A stretch of 64,000 nt of DNA from Novosphingobium sp. PP1Y (lineage in GTDB: Bacteria > Pseudomonadota > Alphaproteobacteria > Sphingomonadales > Sphingomonadaceae): contig NC_015580.1 in NCBI RefSeq assembly GCF_000253255.1, positions 1,023,001-1,087,000 on the forward strand. Direction: 5' to 3'. The notes below the pieces were generated by a model that was given only the letters and a program-made list of their open reading frames with translations, was not told the origin of the DNA and did no database searches. The position numbers and the translations under genes were made by a program. This document shows, one piece after another, positions 49,573-57,512 of this stretch. How positions within the stretch are numbered: position 1 is the first letter of the stretch; every line of letters starts with the position of its first letter.

Positions 49573-49624
49573 CTGCTGCACTGCAAAAAACCGTCTTGCG
49601 CCGCACACGGCGAATCGGTTAAAC
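49573..49624 (+). promoter_or_regulatory. Inferred promoter of the nirB leader with TGC-rich upstream element
   Basis: CTGCTGCACTGCAAAAAA (49573-49590), then -35-like TTGCGC (49596-49601), a 17-base spacer and -10-like TTAAAC (49619-49624). The distance from the GCAAAAA tract to the P1 loop equals that in front of nrtA. Same inferred start region and same conserved block, GGCGAATCGGTTAAACA (49609-49625). Confidence 0.5.
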
Positions 49625-49645
49625 AAGCCCAAGCGAGAAAGCGTC

Positions 49646-49710
49646 CGTCCACCGTTGGACGAATTGAGCGCCTCGCCTTCAGATTTACAGACGCGTGGCA
49701 ACGACGCCGC
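49646..49710 (+). promoter_or_regulatory. ANTAR (NasT)-type two-hairpin leader RNA upstream of nirB
   Basis: P1: CGTCC (49646-49650), loop ACCGTT (A1, G4), GGACG (49657-49661). P2: GTGGC (49695-49699), loop AACGAC (A1, G4; 49700-49705), GCCGC (49706-49710). The P2 stem sequences are identical to those of the nrtA leader and the P1-P2 linker is again 33 bases. P2 shares bases with the terminator arm that follows. Confidence 0.87.
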
Positions 49711-49753
49711 CCGTACCTTTCCCGATTGGGAACAGGCACGAGGCGGTTTTTTT
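49707..49753 (+). terminator. Intrinsic terminator (attenuator) ahead of nirB
   Basis: CCGCC (49707-49711), inner hairpin TTCCC/GGGAA (49719-49723 and 49728-49732), GGCGG (49742-49746), then seven T (49747-49753). The nirB start follows at 49782. The rest of the 368-base gap upstream of it (49414-49572) shows no other gene. Confidence 0.88.
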
Positions 49754-49781
49754 GTGTGCGCGTTGCGAACGGAGACGTGAC

Positions 49782-52301
49782 GTGAATGCACCGATGAACT
49801 TCGAGAAGGGCGACCTTCCCGGCCAGGGCCGGGAAAGGCTCGTGGTGATCGGCAACGGCATGGCGGGTTGCCGCGCCGTCGAGGAAATCCTGGCGCGCGA
49901 TCCGAAGCGCTTCGACATCACCATTTTCGGCGCCGAGCCGCGGGTGAACTACAATCGCATCATGCTTTCTCCGGTTCTGGCCGGTGAGAAGACCTTCGAC
50001 GAAATCGTCATCAATACCCAGCAATGGTACGACGATAACGGCATCACGCTGATCTCGGGCGACAGGGTCGATCACATCGACCGCGAGGCGATGACGGTGA
50101 TTTCCGCGTCCGGCCGCGCCGAACCTTACGACAGGCTGCTGATCGCCACCGGCTCCGATCCCTTCATCATTCCCGTACCGGGCAAGGACCTCGAAGGCGT
50201 CGTCACTTTCCGCGACCTCGATGACGTCGACAAGATGCTCGGCGCGGCCGAAGCCGGCAACGCCAGGGGCGGCGGCAATGCCGTCGTCATCGGCGGCGGC
50301 CTGCTCGGCCTCGAAGCGGCCCACGGCCTCTCGCTGCGCGGGATGAAGGTCACGGTCATCCACCTCATGCCCACGCTGATGGAACGCCAGCTCGACGAGG
50401 CAGCCGGCTGGCTGCTCAAGACCGAGCTGGAGCGTCGTGGCCAGACCATCCTGACCGGTGCGAATACCAGGGAAATCCTCGGCAAGGACGACAAGGTCGC
50501 CGGGGTCATGCTGGATGACGGCACCGAGATCCCGGCCGACATCGTCGTCATGGCCGTCGGCATCCGCCCGGCCACCGGCCTTGCCCGCGCCGCCGGCCTC
50601 GAGGTCGAGCGCGGCATTATGGTCGACGACCACATGGTCACGTCCGATCCGGCGATCCTCTCCGTGGGCGAATGCGTCCAGCACCGCGGCATGTGCTACG
50701 GCCTCGTCGCGCCGCTCTGGGACATGTGCCGTGCCCTGGCCGACTTCGTTACCGAGAGCCCGACCGGCTATGAAGGCTCGGTTACGTCGACCAAGCTGAA
50801 AGTCTCGGGCATCGACCTGTTCTCGGCCGGGGATTTCTCCGGCGGCGAGGACTGCGAGGACATCGTCATGCGCGATGCTTCGCGCGGGGTGTACAAGCGC
50901 GTCATCGTCAAGGACAACAAGGTCCTGGGCGCAGTGCTCTATGGCGATACTGCCGACGGCTCCTGGTACTTCGACCTGATGAAGAAGGGCGAGGACGTTT
51001 CCGAAATCCGTGAGGCCCTGATCTTCGGCCAGGCCTTCGCGTCCGGGGGTGCGCTCGCGGACCCTAACGCCGCCGTTGCTGCCCTCTCGGACGATGCCGA
51101 GATCTGCGGCTGCAACGGCGTTTCCAAGGGCGCCGTCGTCCAGTGCATCACCGGCGGGGCACACTCGCTCGATGCCGTGCGCAGCGGCTGCAAGGCCTCG
51201 GCCTCCTGCGGTTCGTGCACGGGCCTCGTCGAAAGCCTGCTGGCGGTGACGCTGGGCGGCGAAGTCGAGAGCGGCCCGAAGACGATGTGCAAGTGCACCA
51301 GCTTTACCCATGACGACGTACGCAAGCTGATCGTGGAGAAGCAGCTCAAGGTCATTCCCGAGGTCATGCAGGAACTGCACTGGACCACGCCGGACGGCTG
51401 CGCCTCGTGCCGCCCCGCGCTCAATTACTATCTGCTCTGCGCGTGGCCGGGCGAATACGAAGACGACCAGAAGAGCCGCTTCGTCAATGAACGCCTTCAC
51501 GCCAATATCCAGAAGGACGGCACTTACTCGGTCGTCCCGCGCATGTGGGGCGGGCTTACCAACCCCACCGAACTGCGTGCGATTGCCGATGTCGTCGAGA
51601 AGTACAACGCGCCGATGGTCAAGGTGACCGGCGGACAGCGCCTCGACATTTTCGGCATCAAGAAGGAAGACCTGCCTGCCGTCTGGGCCGACCTCAATGC
51701 CGCCGGCATGGTCTCGGGCCACGCCTACGGCAAGTCGCTGCGCACGGTGAAGACCTGCGTCGGCTCCGAATGGTGCCGCTTCGGCACGCAGGATTCGACC
51801 GGGCTTGGCGTCAAGATCGAGAGGATGACCTGGGGCTCGTGGATGCCCCACAAGTTCAAGATCGCCGTCAGCGGTTGCCCGCGCAATTGCGCCGAGGCGA
51901 CGATCAAGGACTTCGGGGTCGTCTGCGTCGACTCCGGCTACGAACTGCACATCGCCGGCAACGGCGGCATCAAGGTCCGCGCGACCGACCTGCTCTGCAA
52001 GGTCGATAGCGAGGAAGATGCGCTCGAGATGTGCGCTGCCTTCATTCAGCTCTACCGGGAGGAAGCACATTATCTCGAGCGCACAGCTCCCTGGGTCGAA
52101 CGGGTCGGGCTGGAATACGTGAAGGACAAGCTGGCTGAAGATGGCGCGGTCCGGACCTACGCTGCCCGGTTCCTCTATTCGCAGCAATTCATGCAGGACG
52201 ATCCCTGGGCCAAGCGGGCCGCGGGAGACCGAAAGGACCTGCACGCCCACATCGCCACCGTGCGTCCGCTGGACATGGCCCTGGAACTGGAGAAGGCATA
52301 A
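49782..52301 (+). CDS. nirB: Assimilatory nitrite reductase large subunit (NADH, FAD, siroheme)
   Basis: Reduces nitrite to ammonia. The 839-residue protein has an N-terminal FAD/NAD(P)H domain (VVIGNGMAGCRAVEEI; then GNAVVIGGGLLGLEAAHGL near residue 170), a BFD-like [2Fe-2S] domain (CGCNGVSKGAVVQCI...CGSCTGLVE), and a sulfite/nitrite reductase half (TCVGSEWCRFGTQDS and SGCPRNCAEATIKDFG, siroheme/4Fe-4S ligands with C-X5-C). GTG 49782 with GGAG 7 bases upstream is the start; the in-frame opening at 49695 lies inside the leader terminator, so it is not used. Overlaps nirD by one base (TAATG). Confidence 0.95.
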   Translation: MNAPMNFEKGDLPGQGRERLVVIGNGMAGCRAVEEILARDPKRFDITIFGAEPRVNYNRIMLSPVLAGEKTFDEIVINTQQWYDDNGITLISGDRVDHIDREAMTVISASGRAEPYDRLLIATGSDPFIIPVPGKDLEGVVTFRDLDDVDKMLGAAEAGNARGGGNAVVIGGGLLGLEAAHGLSLRGMKVTVIHLMPTLMERQLDEAAGWLLKTELERRGQTILTGANTREILGKDDKVAGVMLDDGTEIPADIVVMAVGIRPATGLARAAGLEVERGIMVDDHMVTSDPAILSVGECVQHRGMCYGLVAPLWDMCRALADFVTESPTGYEGSVTSTKLKVSGIDLFSAGDFSGGEDCEDIVMRDASRGVYKRVIVKDNKVLGAVLYGDTADGSWYFDLMKKGEDVSEIREALIFGQAFASGGALADPNAAVAALSDDAEICGCNGVSKGAVVQCITGGAHSLDAVRSGCKASASCGSCTGLVESLLAVTLGGEVESGPKTMCKCTSFTHDDVRKLIVEKQLKVIPEVMQELHWTTPDGCASCRPALNYYLLCAWPGEYEDDQKSRFVNERLHANIQKDGTYSVVPRMWGGLTNPTELRAIADVVEKYNAPMVKVTGGQRLDIFGIKKEDLPAVWADLNAAGMVSGHAYGKSLRTVKTCVGSEWCRFGTQDSTGLGVKIERMTWGSWMPHKFKIAVSGCPRNCAEATIKDFGVVCVDSGYELHIAGNGGIKVRATDLLCKVDSEEDALEMCAAFIQLYREEAHYLERTAPWVERVGLEYVKDKLAEDGAVRTYAARFLYSQQFMQDDPWAKRAAGDRKDLHAHIATVRPLDMALELEKA

Positions 52302-52669
52302 TGATCGGCGACTGGCTTGATATCGGACCGATTTCGCAGATCGAAGCCGGCACCGCGCGCACCCTTCCGGTGGAAGGGGGCGAGGAAATCGCGGTGTTCC
52401 ACACGATGCGCAACGAATTCTTCGCGCTGCGCAACAAGTGCCCGCACAAGCAGGGGCCGCTCAGCCAGGGCATCGTTCACGGCGACGTCGTGACCTGCCC
52501 GCTGCACAACTGGAACATCTCGCTGCGCAGCGGCAAGGCGCTGGGCGATGACGAGGGCTGCGTCCCGACCATTCCGCTCAAGGTAGATGCCGGACGCATC
52601 TACCTGCTGCGTTCCGCCGTTATCGGCACAGGCGAGACGGATGCCGCCCAGACCCGGGCGGCGGCCTGA
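52301..52669 (+). CDS. nirD: Nitrite reductase small subunit, Rieske-fold
   Basis: A 122-residue subunit of the NADH nitrite reductase. It shows a complete Rieske ligand set, Cys47-X-His49 in NKCPHKQGP and Cys66-X2-His69 in VTCPLHNW. It is co-translated with nirB (TAATG) and nasA follows 5 bases after its stop. Confidence 0.93.
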   Translation: MIGDWLDIGPISQIEAGTARTLPVEGGEEIAVFHTMRNEFFALRNKCPHKQGPLSQGIVHGDVVTCPLHNWNISLRSGKALGDDEGCVPTIPLKVDAGRIYLLRSAVIGTGETDAAQTRAAA

Positions 52670-52674
52670 TCGCC

Positions 52675-55254
52675 ATGAAGGTGATCCGCACGACTTGCGC
52701 CTATTGCGGAGTAGGCTGCGGCATCACTGCCGAGGTTTCCGGCGATGGTGATCGGGGGGTCGCCATCGTCGGGGATCGGCAGCATCCGGCGAACAACGGC
52801 CGGCTATGCTCCAAGGGCACGCACCTTGCCGAGACGGTGGGGCTGGAGGGCCGCCTGCTCAGGCCGATGATCGGCCAGGGCGAGGCGAGCTGGGACGACG
52901 CGCTCGATCTCGTCGCCGACCGGATGCGCGACTGCATCGCCCGGCACGGGCCCGACAGCGTCGCCTTCTATGTCTCGGGACAATTGCTCACCGAAGACTA
53001 TTACGTCGCCAACAAGCTGATGAAGGGCTTCGTCGGCAGCGGCAATATCGACACCAATTCGCGGCTTTGCATGGCGAGCGCAGTGGCCGCCCATAACCGC
53101 GCCTTCGGCGAGGATGTCGTGCCGTGCTCTTACGAGGATCTGGACGCGACCGACCTTGTCCTGCTGGTCGGCTCGAACACCGCCTGGTGCCACCCGGTCG
53201 TCTGGCAGCGCATCGAGAAGACGCGCGAGCGGCGCGGCACCAAGATCGTGGTCATCGATCCGCGCCGTACCGAGACGGCCGAGCAGGCCGACCTGCACGT
53301 GCCGATCGCGCCCGATGGCGATACCGCGCTGTTCAACGCCCTGCTGGCCGAGATGAACCGGCGCGGCAAGCTGGACCAGGCATTCCTGCGCGATCGGGTC
53401 GAAGCCGACGCCGGCTTCTGGGATGGGCTTGACTGCGATCCCGGCGTGACCCCGGGACTCTTTGCCAAGCTGTGCAATATCGTTGCCGAGCATCCGCGCA
53501 TGGTCACCCTGTTCAGCCAGGGGGCGAACCAGTCGGTAGGCGGCACCGACAAGGGCAATGCGATCATCAACTTCCACCTCGCGACAGGCCGGATCAACCG
53601 GATTGGCGCGGGGCCGTTCAGCATCACCGGCCAGCCCAATGCAATGGGTGGTCGCGAGGTGGGGGGACTGGCCAACACGCTCGCGTGCCATCTCGGATTT
53701 TCCGAGCAGGAACGCGCCGATGTCTCGGCCTTCTGGGACGCGCCCAACATATGCGCCGGGCCCGGCCTCAAGGCGGTCGACATGTTCCGCGCCATTCATC
53801 AGGGCAAGATCAGGTTCCTATGGGTCATGGCCACCAATCCGGCCGTCTCGCTGCCCGATAGCCAATTCGTACGCGAAGCACTTTCGCGTTGCCCGACCGT
53901 GGTCGTCTCCGACATCATTGCCGATACCGACACGGCCAGGTTCGCCCACGTCCGCTTGCCTGCGCATGGCTGGGGAGAGAAGGACGGCACCGTCACCAAT
54001 TCCGAACGCTGCGTCAGCCGCCAGCGTGCCCTATTCGCTGCGCCGGGGCAGACCCGCGCCGACTGGAAGATCATGGCCGACGTCGCGGCGCGGATGGGCT
54101 GGGCGGAGAGTTTCGCCTGGGACAAGCCTGCGCAGATCTTCCGTGAATACGCGTTCATGACGTCGCTTTCCAAGGCGCGCGGAAAGGTCCTCGACCTGAC
54201 GCATCATGCCCGGCTGAGCGACGATGAATACGAAGCGATGGAGCCGTTCCAGTGGGGCGGCGAGCGGCCGCTGGCCTGGCGCTTCCCTACGGAGAGCGGC
54301 AAGGCCCGGCTCGTGTCGGTGCGGCCACCGGCGCCGGTGACGAGCGCCGAATTCCCGCTGCGCCTCAACACCGCGCGCTATCGCGACCAATGGCACACGA
54401 TGACGCGCACCGGTCTGTCGGCCACGCTTTCGCAGCACCGTCCCGAGCCGCTGCTGGAAGTGCATCCCGCCGATGCCGAAAACTTCGGCCTTGTCGATGG
54501 CGGCCTCGGCAGGGTCGAGACGGCAAGCGGATCGGCAGTCTATCGGGTTCAGGTGTCCACGGGGCAACGCCGCGGCGAAGTCTGCGTGCCGATGCACTGG
54601 ACCGACGCCATGGCCGGGGAAGGGCGCTCCAACCGTTTGCCCTCACAGGCGGTGGATCCCGTTTCCGGCCAACCCGGATTCAAGAACGGCGCCGCGCGTG
54701 TCGTTGCCCTTTCGCCCGCGTGGCGGGCCTTCGTCGTGCGCGGTGACGTCATCGCGCCCGAGGGACTGCTGTACTGGACCCGTTCGCGCATCAAGGCGGG
54801 CTGGCTCTATGAACTCGCGGGCGAAGGGGCGATCGACATCAGCGCGTTGCTGCCCGACGGCGAACGGCTGGAAGTCGCCGACATTGCGCGCGGCATGCGC
54901 CGCATCGCGGTGCGCGGGGAAGGGGGCTCGCTCGTTGCCGCAGCCTACCTCACCCGCTCGGGCGAACTTCCCTCGCGCGGCTGGGTGGCCGACCAGCTCG
55001 GCCTTGACGAAGCGAGCACGGCAGAACTGCTTGCCGGACGCCCGAGCGCGCCCTTGCCGGATCGCGGTCCGATCGTCTGCGTCTGCCACGGCGTGGGCGA
55101 GAAGGACATCGAACTGGCGGTCAACGAGGGCGCGGCGACAGTGGCCGAAGTCGGCGGTTGCACCCGCGCAGGCACCAACTGCGGATCGTGCCGGCCGGCG
55201 ATTGCCCGGTTGCTGGAAGTCTGTTCGACGCTTGAAAGGGAAGCTGCAGAATGA
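52675..55254 (+). CDS. nasA: Assimilatory nitrate reductase catalytic subunit with C-terminal BFD-like domain
   Basis: An 859-residue cytosolic Mo-bis-MGD enzyme reducing nitrate to nitrite. The N-terminal [4Fe-4S] motif is C8-X2-C11-X3-C15-X29-C45 (TTCAYCGVGCG, RLCSKG). MGD-binding segments include SNTAWCHPVVWQR, FSQGANQSVGGTDKGNAI, and SITGQPNAMGGREVGGL near residues 325-340. The C-terminal end carries a BFD-like [2Fe-2S] domain: C802-X-C804 (CVCHGVGEKDI) and C836-X2-C839 (CGSC). ATG 52675 is 5 bases after nirD. No NADH-dependent NasC gene is adjacent, so the extra cluster may take electrons from a ferredoxin or another donor. Confidence 0.95.
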   Translation: MKVIRTTCAYCGVGCGITAEVSGDGDRGVAIVGDRQHPANNGRLCSKGTHLAETVGLEGRLLRPMIGQGEASWDDALDLVADRMRDCIARHGPDSVAFYVSGQLLTEDYYVANKLMKGFVGSGNIDTNSRLCMASAVAAHNRAFGEDVVPCSYEDLDATDLVLLVGSNTAWCHPVVWQRIEKTRERRGTKIVVIDPRRTETAEQADLHVPIAPDGDTALFNALLAEMNRRGKLDQAFLRDRVEADAGFWDGLDCDPGVTPGLFAKLCNIVAEHPRMVTLFSQGANQSVGGTDKGNAIINFHLATGRINRIGAGPFSITGQPNAMGGREVGGLANTLACHLGFSEQERADVSAFWDAPNICAGPGLKAVDMFRAIHQGKIRFLWVMATNPAVSLPDSQFVREALSRCPTVVVSDIIADTDTARFAHVRLPAHGWGEKDGTVTNSERCVSRQRALFAAPGQTRADWKIMADVAARMGWAESFAWDKPAQIFREYAFMTSLSKARGKVLDLTHHARLSDDEYEAMEPFQWGGERPLAWRFPTESGKARLVSVRPPAPVTSAEFPLRLNTARYRDQWHTMTRTGLSATLSQHRPEPLLEVHPADAENFGLVDGGLGRVETASGSAVYRVQVSTGQRRGEVCVPMHWTDAMAGEGRSNRLPSQAVDPVSGQPGFKNGAARVVALSPAWRAFVVRGDVIAPEGLLYWTRSRIKAGWLYELAGEGAIDISALLPDGERLEVADIARGMRRIAVRGEGGSLVAAAYLTRSGELPSRGWVADQLGLDEASTAELLAGRPSAPLPDRGPIVCVCHGVGEKDIELAVNEGAATVAEVGGCTRAGTNCGSCRPAIARLLEVCSTLEREAAE

Positions 55255-56045
55255 CCGATGTGTTCAAAGGGGACTTCCCGGCCGGATCGGTATGGCTGGT
55301 CGGTGCCGGTCCGGGCGATGCCGAATTGCTGACGCGCAAGGCCGAACGCCTGATCGGCGAGGCCAGCGTGGTCTTCTATGACGCGCTGGTCGGTCCCGAG
55401 ATTCTCGAGATGGCCGCGCGCTCGGCACGCCTCGTCCATGTCGGCAAGCGATCCGGTCGCCACTCGAAAGACCAGGGCACGATCGACAGGCTGATTGTTG
55501 AAGCCGCGCTGCAGGGAGAGAAAGTCGTGCGTCTCAAAGGCGGCGACCCGGCGATCTTCGGCCGCGCCACCGAGGAACTCGACGCCTGCCGCGAAGCGGG
55601 CGTTATCGTGCGAATTTGCCCGGGCGTGACCGCCGCCAGCGCAGCGGCGGCCAGCCTTGGCGCCTCGCTGACCTTGCGCGGTCTTGCCCGCAAGCTGACT
55701 TTCGTGACCGCTCATGCGCGCGCCGGAGAGGAGCTGCAGCTCGACTGGTCGCGACTTGCCGATCCGGAAGGCACGCTCGCTGTCTACATGGGCAAGGCGG
55801 CGGCCCCGCAAGTCTCGGCCAGACTGATCGAGGCCGGTCTTCCCGCCGATACACGGGTTGCCCTGGTCGAAAGCGCCAGCCTGCCGCAGGAACGCCATTT
55901 CCATACGCGCCTCGACCTGCTCCCCCTCGCCGCCCGCACCGCGCTGGGAGACGGGCCCGCGCTGCTGCTGATCGGTCGGGCCATGGCCCGACCCGAAGGC
56001 GCGGACGCCGCGGTGGCATTACTGGAGGCCGGAACGGTAATCTGA
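55251..56045 (+). CDS. cobA: Second uroporphyrinogen-III C-methyltransferase (siroheme for NirB)
   Basis: A 264-residue SAM-dependent methyltransferase that makes precorrin-2 for the siroheme of NirB. Motifs: SVWLVGAGPGDAELLTRKAERL near residue 10 (seen as VWLVGAGPGDAELLT), KVVRLKGGDPAIFGRATEEL near 84, and CPGVTAASAAAASLGASLTLRG near 124. It overlaps nasA by 4 bases (ATGA), so it is made with the reductases. It differs clearly from the copy at 9396-10211 in the sulfite operon. Here too the CysG dehydrogenase/chelatase part is absent. Last gene of the nirB-nirD-nasA-cobA unit. Confidence 0.94.
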   Translation: MTDVFKGDFPAGSVWLVGAGPGDAELLTRKAERLIGEASVVFYDALVGPEILEMAARSARLVHVGKRSGRHSKDQGTIDRLIVEAALQGEKVVRLKGGDPAIFGRATEELDACREAGVIVRICPGVTAASAAAASLGASLTLRGLARKLTFVTAHARAGEELQLDWSRLADPEGTLAVYMGKAAAPQVSARLIEAGLPADTRVALVESASLPQERHFHTRLDLLPLAARTALGDGPALLLIGRAMARPEGADAAVALLEAGTVI

Positions 56046-56079
56046 AGGTCTACCCAAAGAGCGTCATTTTCTCAGACAC

Positions 56080-56107
56080 CGTCATCCCAGCCTGCGCGGG
56101 GGTGACG
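56080..56107. repeat. REP-like palindrome
   Basis: CGTCATCCC (56080-56088) and GGGGTGACG (56099-56107) pair over nine bases with one T-G. This GTCATCCC...GGTGACG form is common as a dispersed repeat in alphaproteobacterial intergenic DNA. It follows cobA and may end its transcript. Confidence 0.5.
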
Positions 56108-56161
56108 AGATAAGCCCGATCATCCTGAGCCCGCCGAAGGGGCACGCGCAGCTTGCGGCCT

Positions 56162-56935
56162 TCAGTCCTTCCACCCATTCGCTTTCGCAGCCTTCTCCTG
56201 CTCCGCGTCGAGCGGGGCGCCCTTGGCCATGTCCTGCGCGGCGGCCATGAGTTCGGAATTGGTCGAGCCCGACTGCCGGTATTCGGTCCCCTGCCGCGCC
56301 CCGCCGTCGATCGTGCGTTCGAGCACCCAGCCGCGATCGTCCTTGCAGGCGATACCGGAGGTGCCGCCGGAAGCGAAGACGCGGCAGTAGTCGCCGTCGC
56401 CGCGCTGAAAGCTCGTCAGGATCTGGAGCGATCCCTTGTCGCTCGCAGCGGCCAGTTGGGTGTCCAGCCCGCGTTCCAGCGCGCCCGAGGCCACAAGTGT
56501 GCCATCGCGGTCGGTTACCGAGCCCTTGAGCGTAAGCTGGGTGCCCATGAACACCCCCACGGCCAGCGAAGCGGCAATGGCGACGCCGGTGCCCCAGCGC
56601 TGCATGAACGGGCGCGCCCGGGCCGTCTCCCTGGCTTCCTGCGCGGCTTTCTTCGCCTTTTCGGCCCTCGCGGCGGCTAGGCTCACGACCTTGCGTTCCT
56701 CGGCCTGCGCGTCCTCTTCGGCCGCGGCGGCGATCATTGCCTTCCAGGCGTCCGGAACGGGCTCCTCGGCAACGGGATCGAGATGGCCGCGCAAGGCAGC
56801 CCGCAGCTTGCGTTCGGCATCGAGTCGCAAGGCGAGGTCGGGATCGGAAGTGATCGCGGCTTCGATCCGCGCAGCGTCGACCGGCGAAAGTTCGCCGTCG
56901 GCATAGGCCATCAGCTCTTCGTCGGTCACCTTCAT
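56162..56935 (-). CDS. Anti-sigma factor
   Basis: A 257-residue membrane protein. A cytosolic N-terminal part begins MKVTDEELMAYADGELSPVDAARIEAAI, the zinc-finger-less anti-sigma opening (LMAYADGEL). One membrane helix (WGTGVAIAASLAVGVFMG, about 112-132) is followed by a periplasmic part with paired cysteines (DYCRVFASGGTSGIACKDD). It overlaps the sigma gene 56932-57429 by 4 bases (ATGA), so the pair is co-translated and it presumably holds the sigma factor inactive. The signal that releases it is not readable. Confidence 0.85.
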   Translation of the reverse strand: MKVTDEELMAYADGELSPVDAARIEAAITSDPDLALRLDAERKLRAALRGHLDPVAEEPVPDAWKAMIAAAAEEDAQAEERKVVSLAAARAEKAKKAAQEARETARARPFMQRWGTGVAIAASLAVGVFMGTQLTLKGSVTDRDGTLVASGALERGLDTQLAAASDKGSLQILTSFQRGDGDYCRVFASGGTSGIACKDDRGWVLERTIDGGARQGTEYRQSGSTNSELMAAAQDMAKGAPLDAEQEKAAKANGWKD

Positions 56936-57429
56936 GCCGCTTCTCCCAGTTCGCGCAAAAGGGCTTCGCGCCCGCGTCCCAGCCGCGAGGTCAGCGTTCC
57001 TTGCGGAATGCCGAGAATCTGCGCAGCTTCCTTGTAGCCGAAGCCTTCGACCATCACGAGAACGACCGCCTCGCGCTGTTCTTCGGGCAGGCGCTGCAGG
57101 GCCCGGTCGACATTGCCGAGTTCCACGCGGTTCTCCGCGTCCCTGTCGCCGGCCACGCCCACGTTCGCGCCTTCGTCTTCATGGACGAAAGTCTGCGACC
57201 GGCGCGTTCTTGCCCTGACTTCGTCTATCCACTGGTTCCGCATGATCCTGTATACCCAAGCATCGAGCCGCGTGCCTTCCTGCCACTGCTGGCGGGCCTT
57301 CAGCGCCCGTTCGATCGTCTGTTGGCACAAGTCGTCGGCATCGGCACTGTCCTGCGTCAATCCGCGCGCAAACCGCCGCAATCGCGGCAGCAGCGCTGTC
57401 AGTTCCTCGCAGAAGCGTGTCGTGCTCAT
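56932..57429 (-). CDS. ECF-family RNA polymerase sigma factor
   Basis: A 165-residue sigma-70 family protein with region 2 (RRFARGLTQDSADADDLCQQTIERAL and NQWIDEVRARTRRSQ) and region 4 (LPEEQREAVVLVMVEGFGYKEAAQILGIPQGTLTSRLGRGREALLREL; key AQILGIPQGTLTSRLGRGRE). Length and lack of region 3 fit the ECF group. It is followed by its anti-sigma and is divergent from a secreted protease. An inverted repeat (57446-57479) sits in the shared 83-base promoter space and may be its promoter or operator. Confidence 0.9.
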   Translation of the reverse strand: MSTTRFCEELTALLPRLRRFARGLTQDSADADDLCQQTIERALKARQQWQEGTRLDAWVYRIMRNQWIDEVRARTRRSQTFVHEDEGANVGVAGDRDAENRVELGNVDRALQRLPEEQREAVVLVMVEGFGYKEAAQILGIPQGTLTSRLGRGREALLRELGEAA

Positions 57430-57445
57430 CGAATTGCCTTGCCTG

Positions 57446-57479
57446 GGGATGAAACGGATGGACGGGAACGTTTCATCCC
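57446..57479. promoter_or_regulatory. Perfect 11-bp inverted repeat between sigma factor and protease
   Basis: GGGATGAAACG (57446-57456), 12 bases, CGTTTCATCCC (57469-57479). Because the two genes diverge from it, the same -35-like GGATGAAAC half could face both ways. It is a candidate for the sigma factor's own promoter element or for a repressor site. Unproven. Confidence 0.55.
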
Positions 57480-57512
57480 TGAGTGCTATCTTTTTTGTTA
57501 TCGGACAAGACC

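Noticed and set aside
49695..49781. Longer N-terminus for nirB, starting inside the leader
   Set aside because: That region folds as P2 and the terminator, and it lacks a Shine-Dalgarno; GTG 49782 with GGAG fits.
49437..52250. Minus-strand ORF of 937 residues under nirB
   Set aside because: Antisense to nirB with its iron-sulfur and siroheme motifs. It also covers the nirB leader terminator, which fits non-coding RNA on the plus strand.
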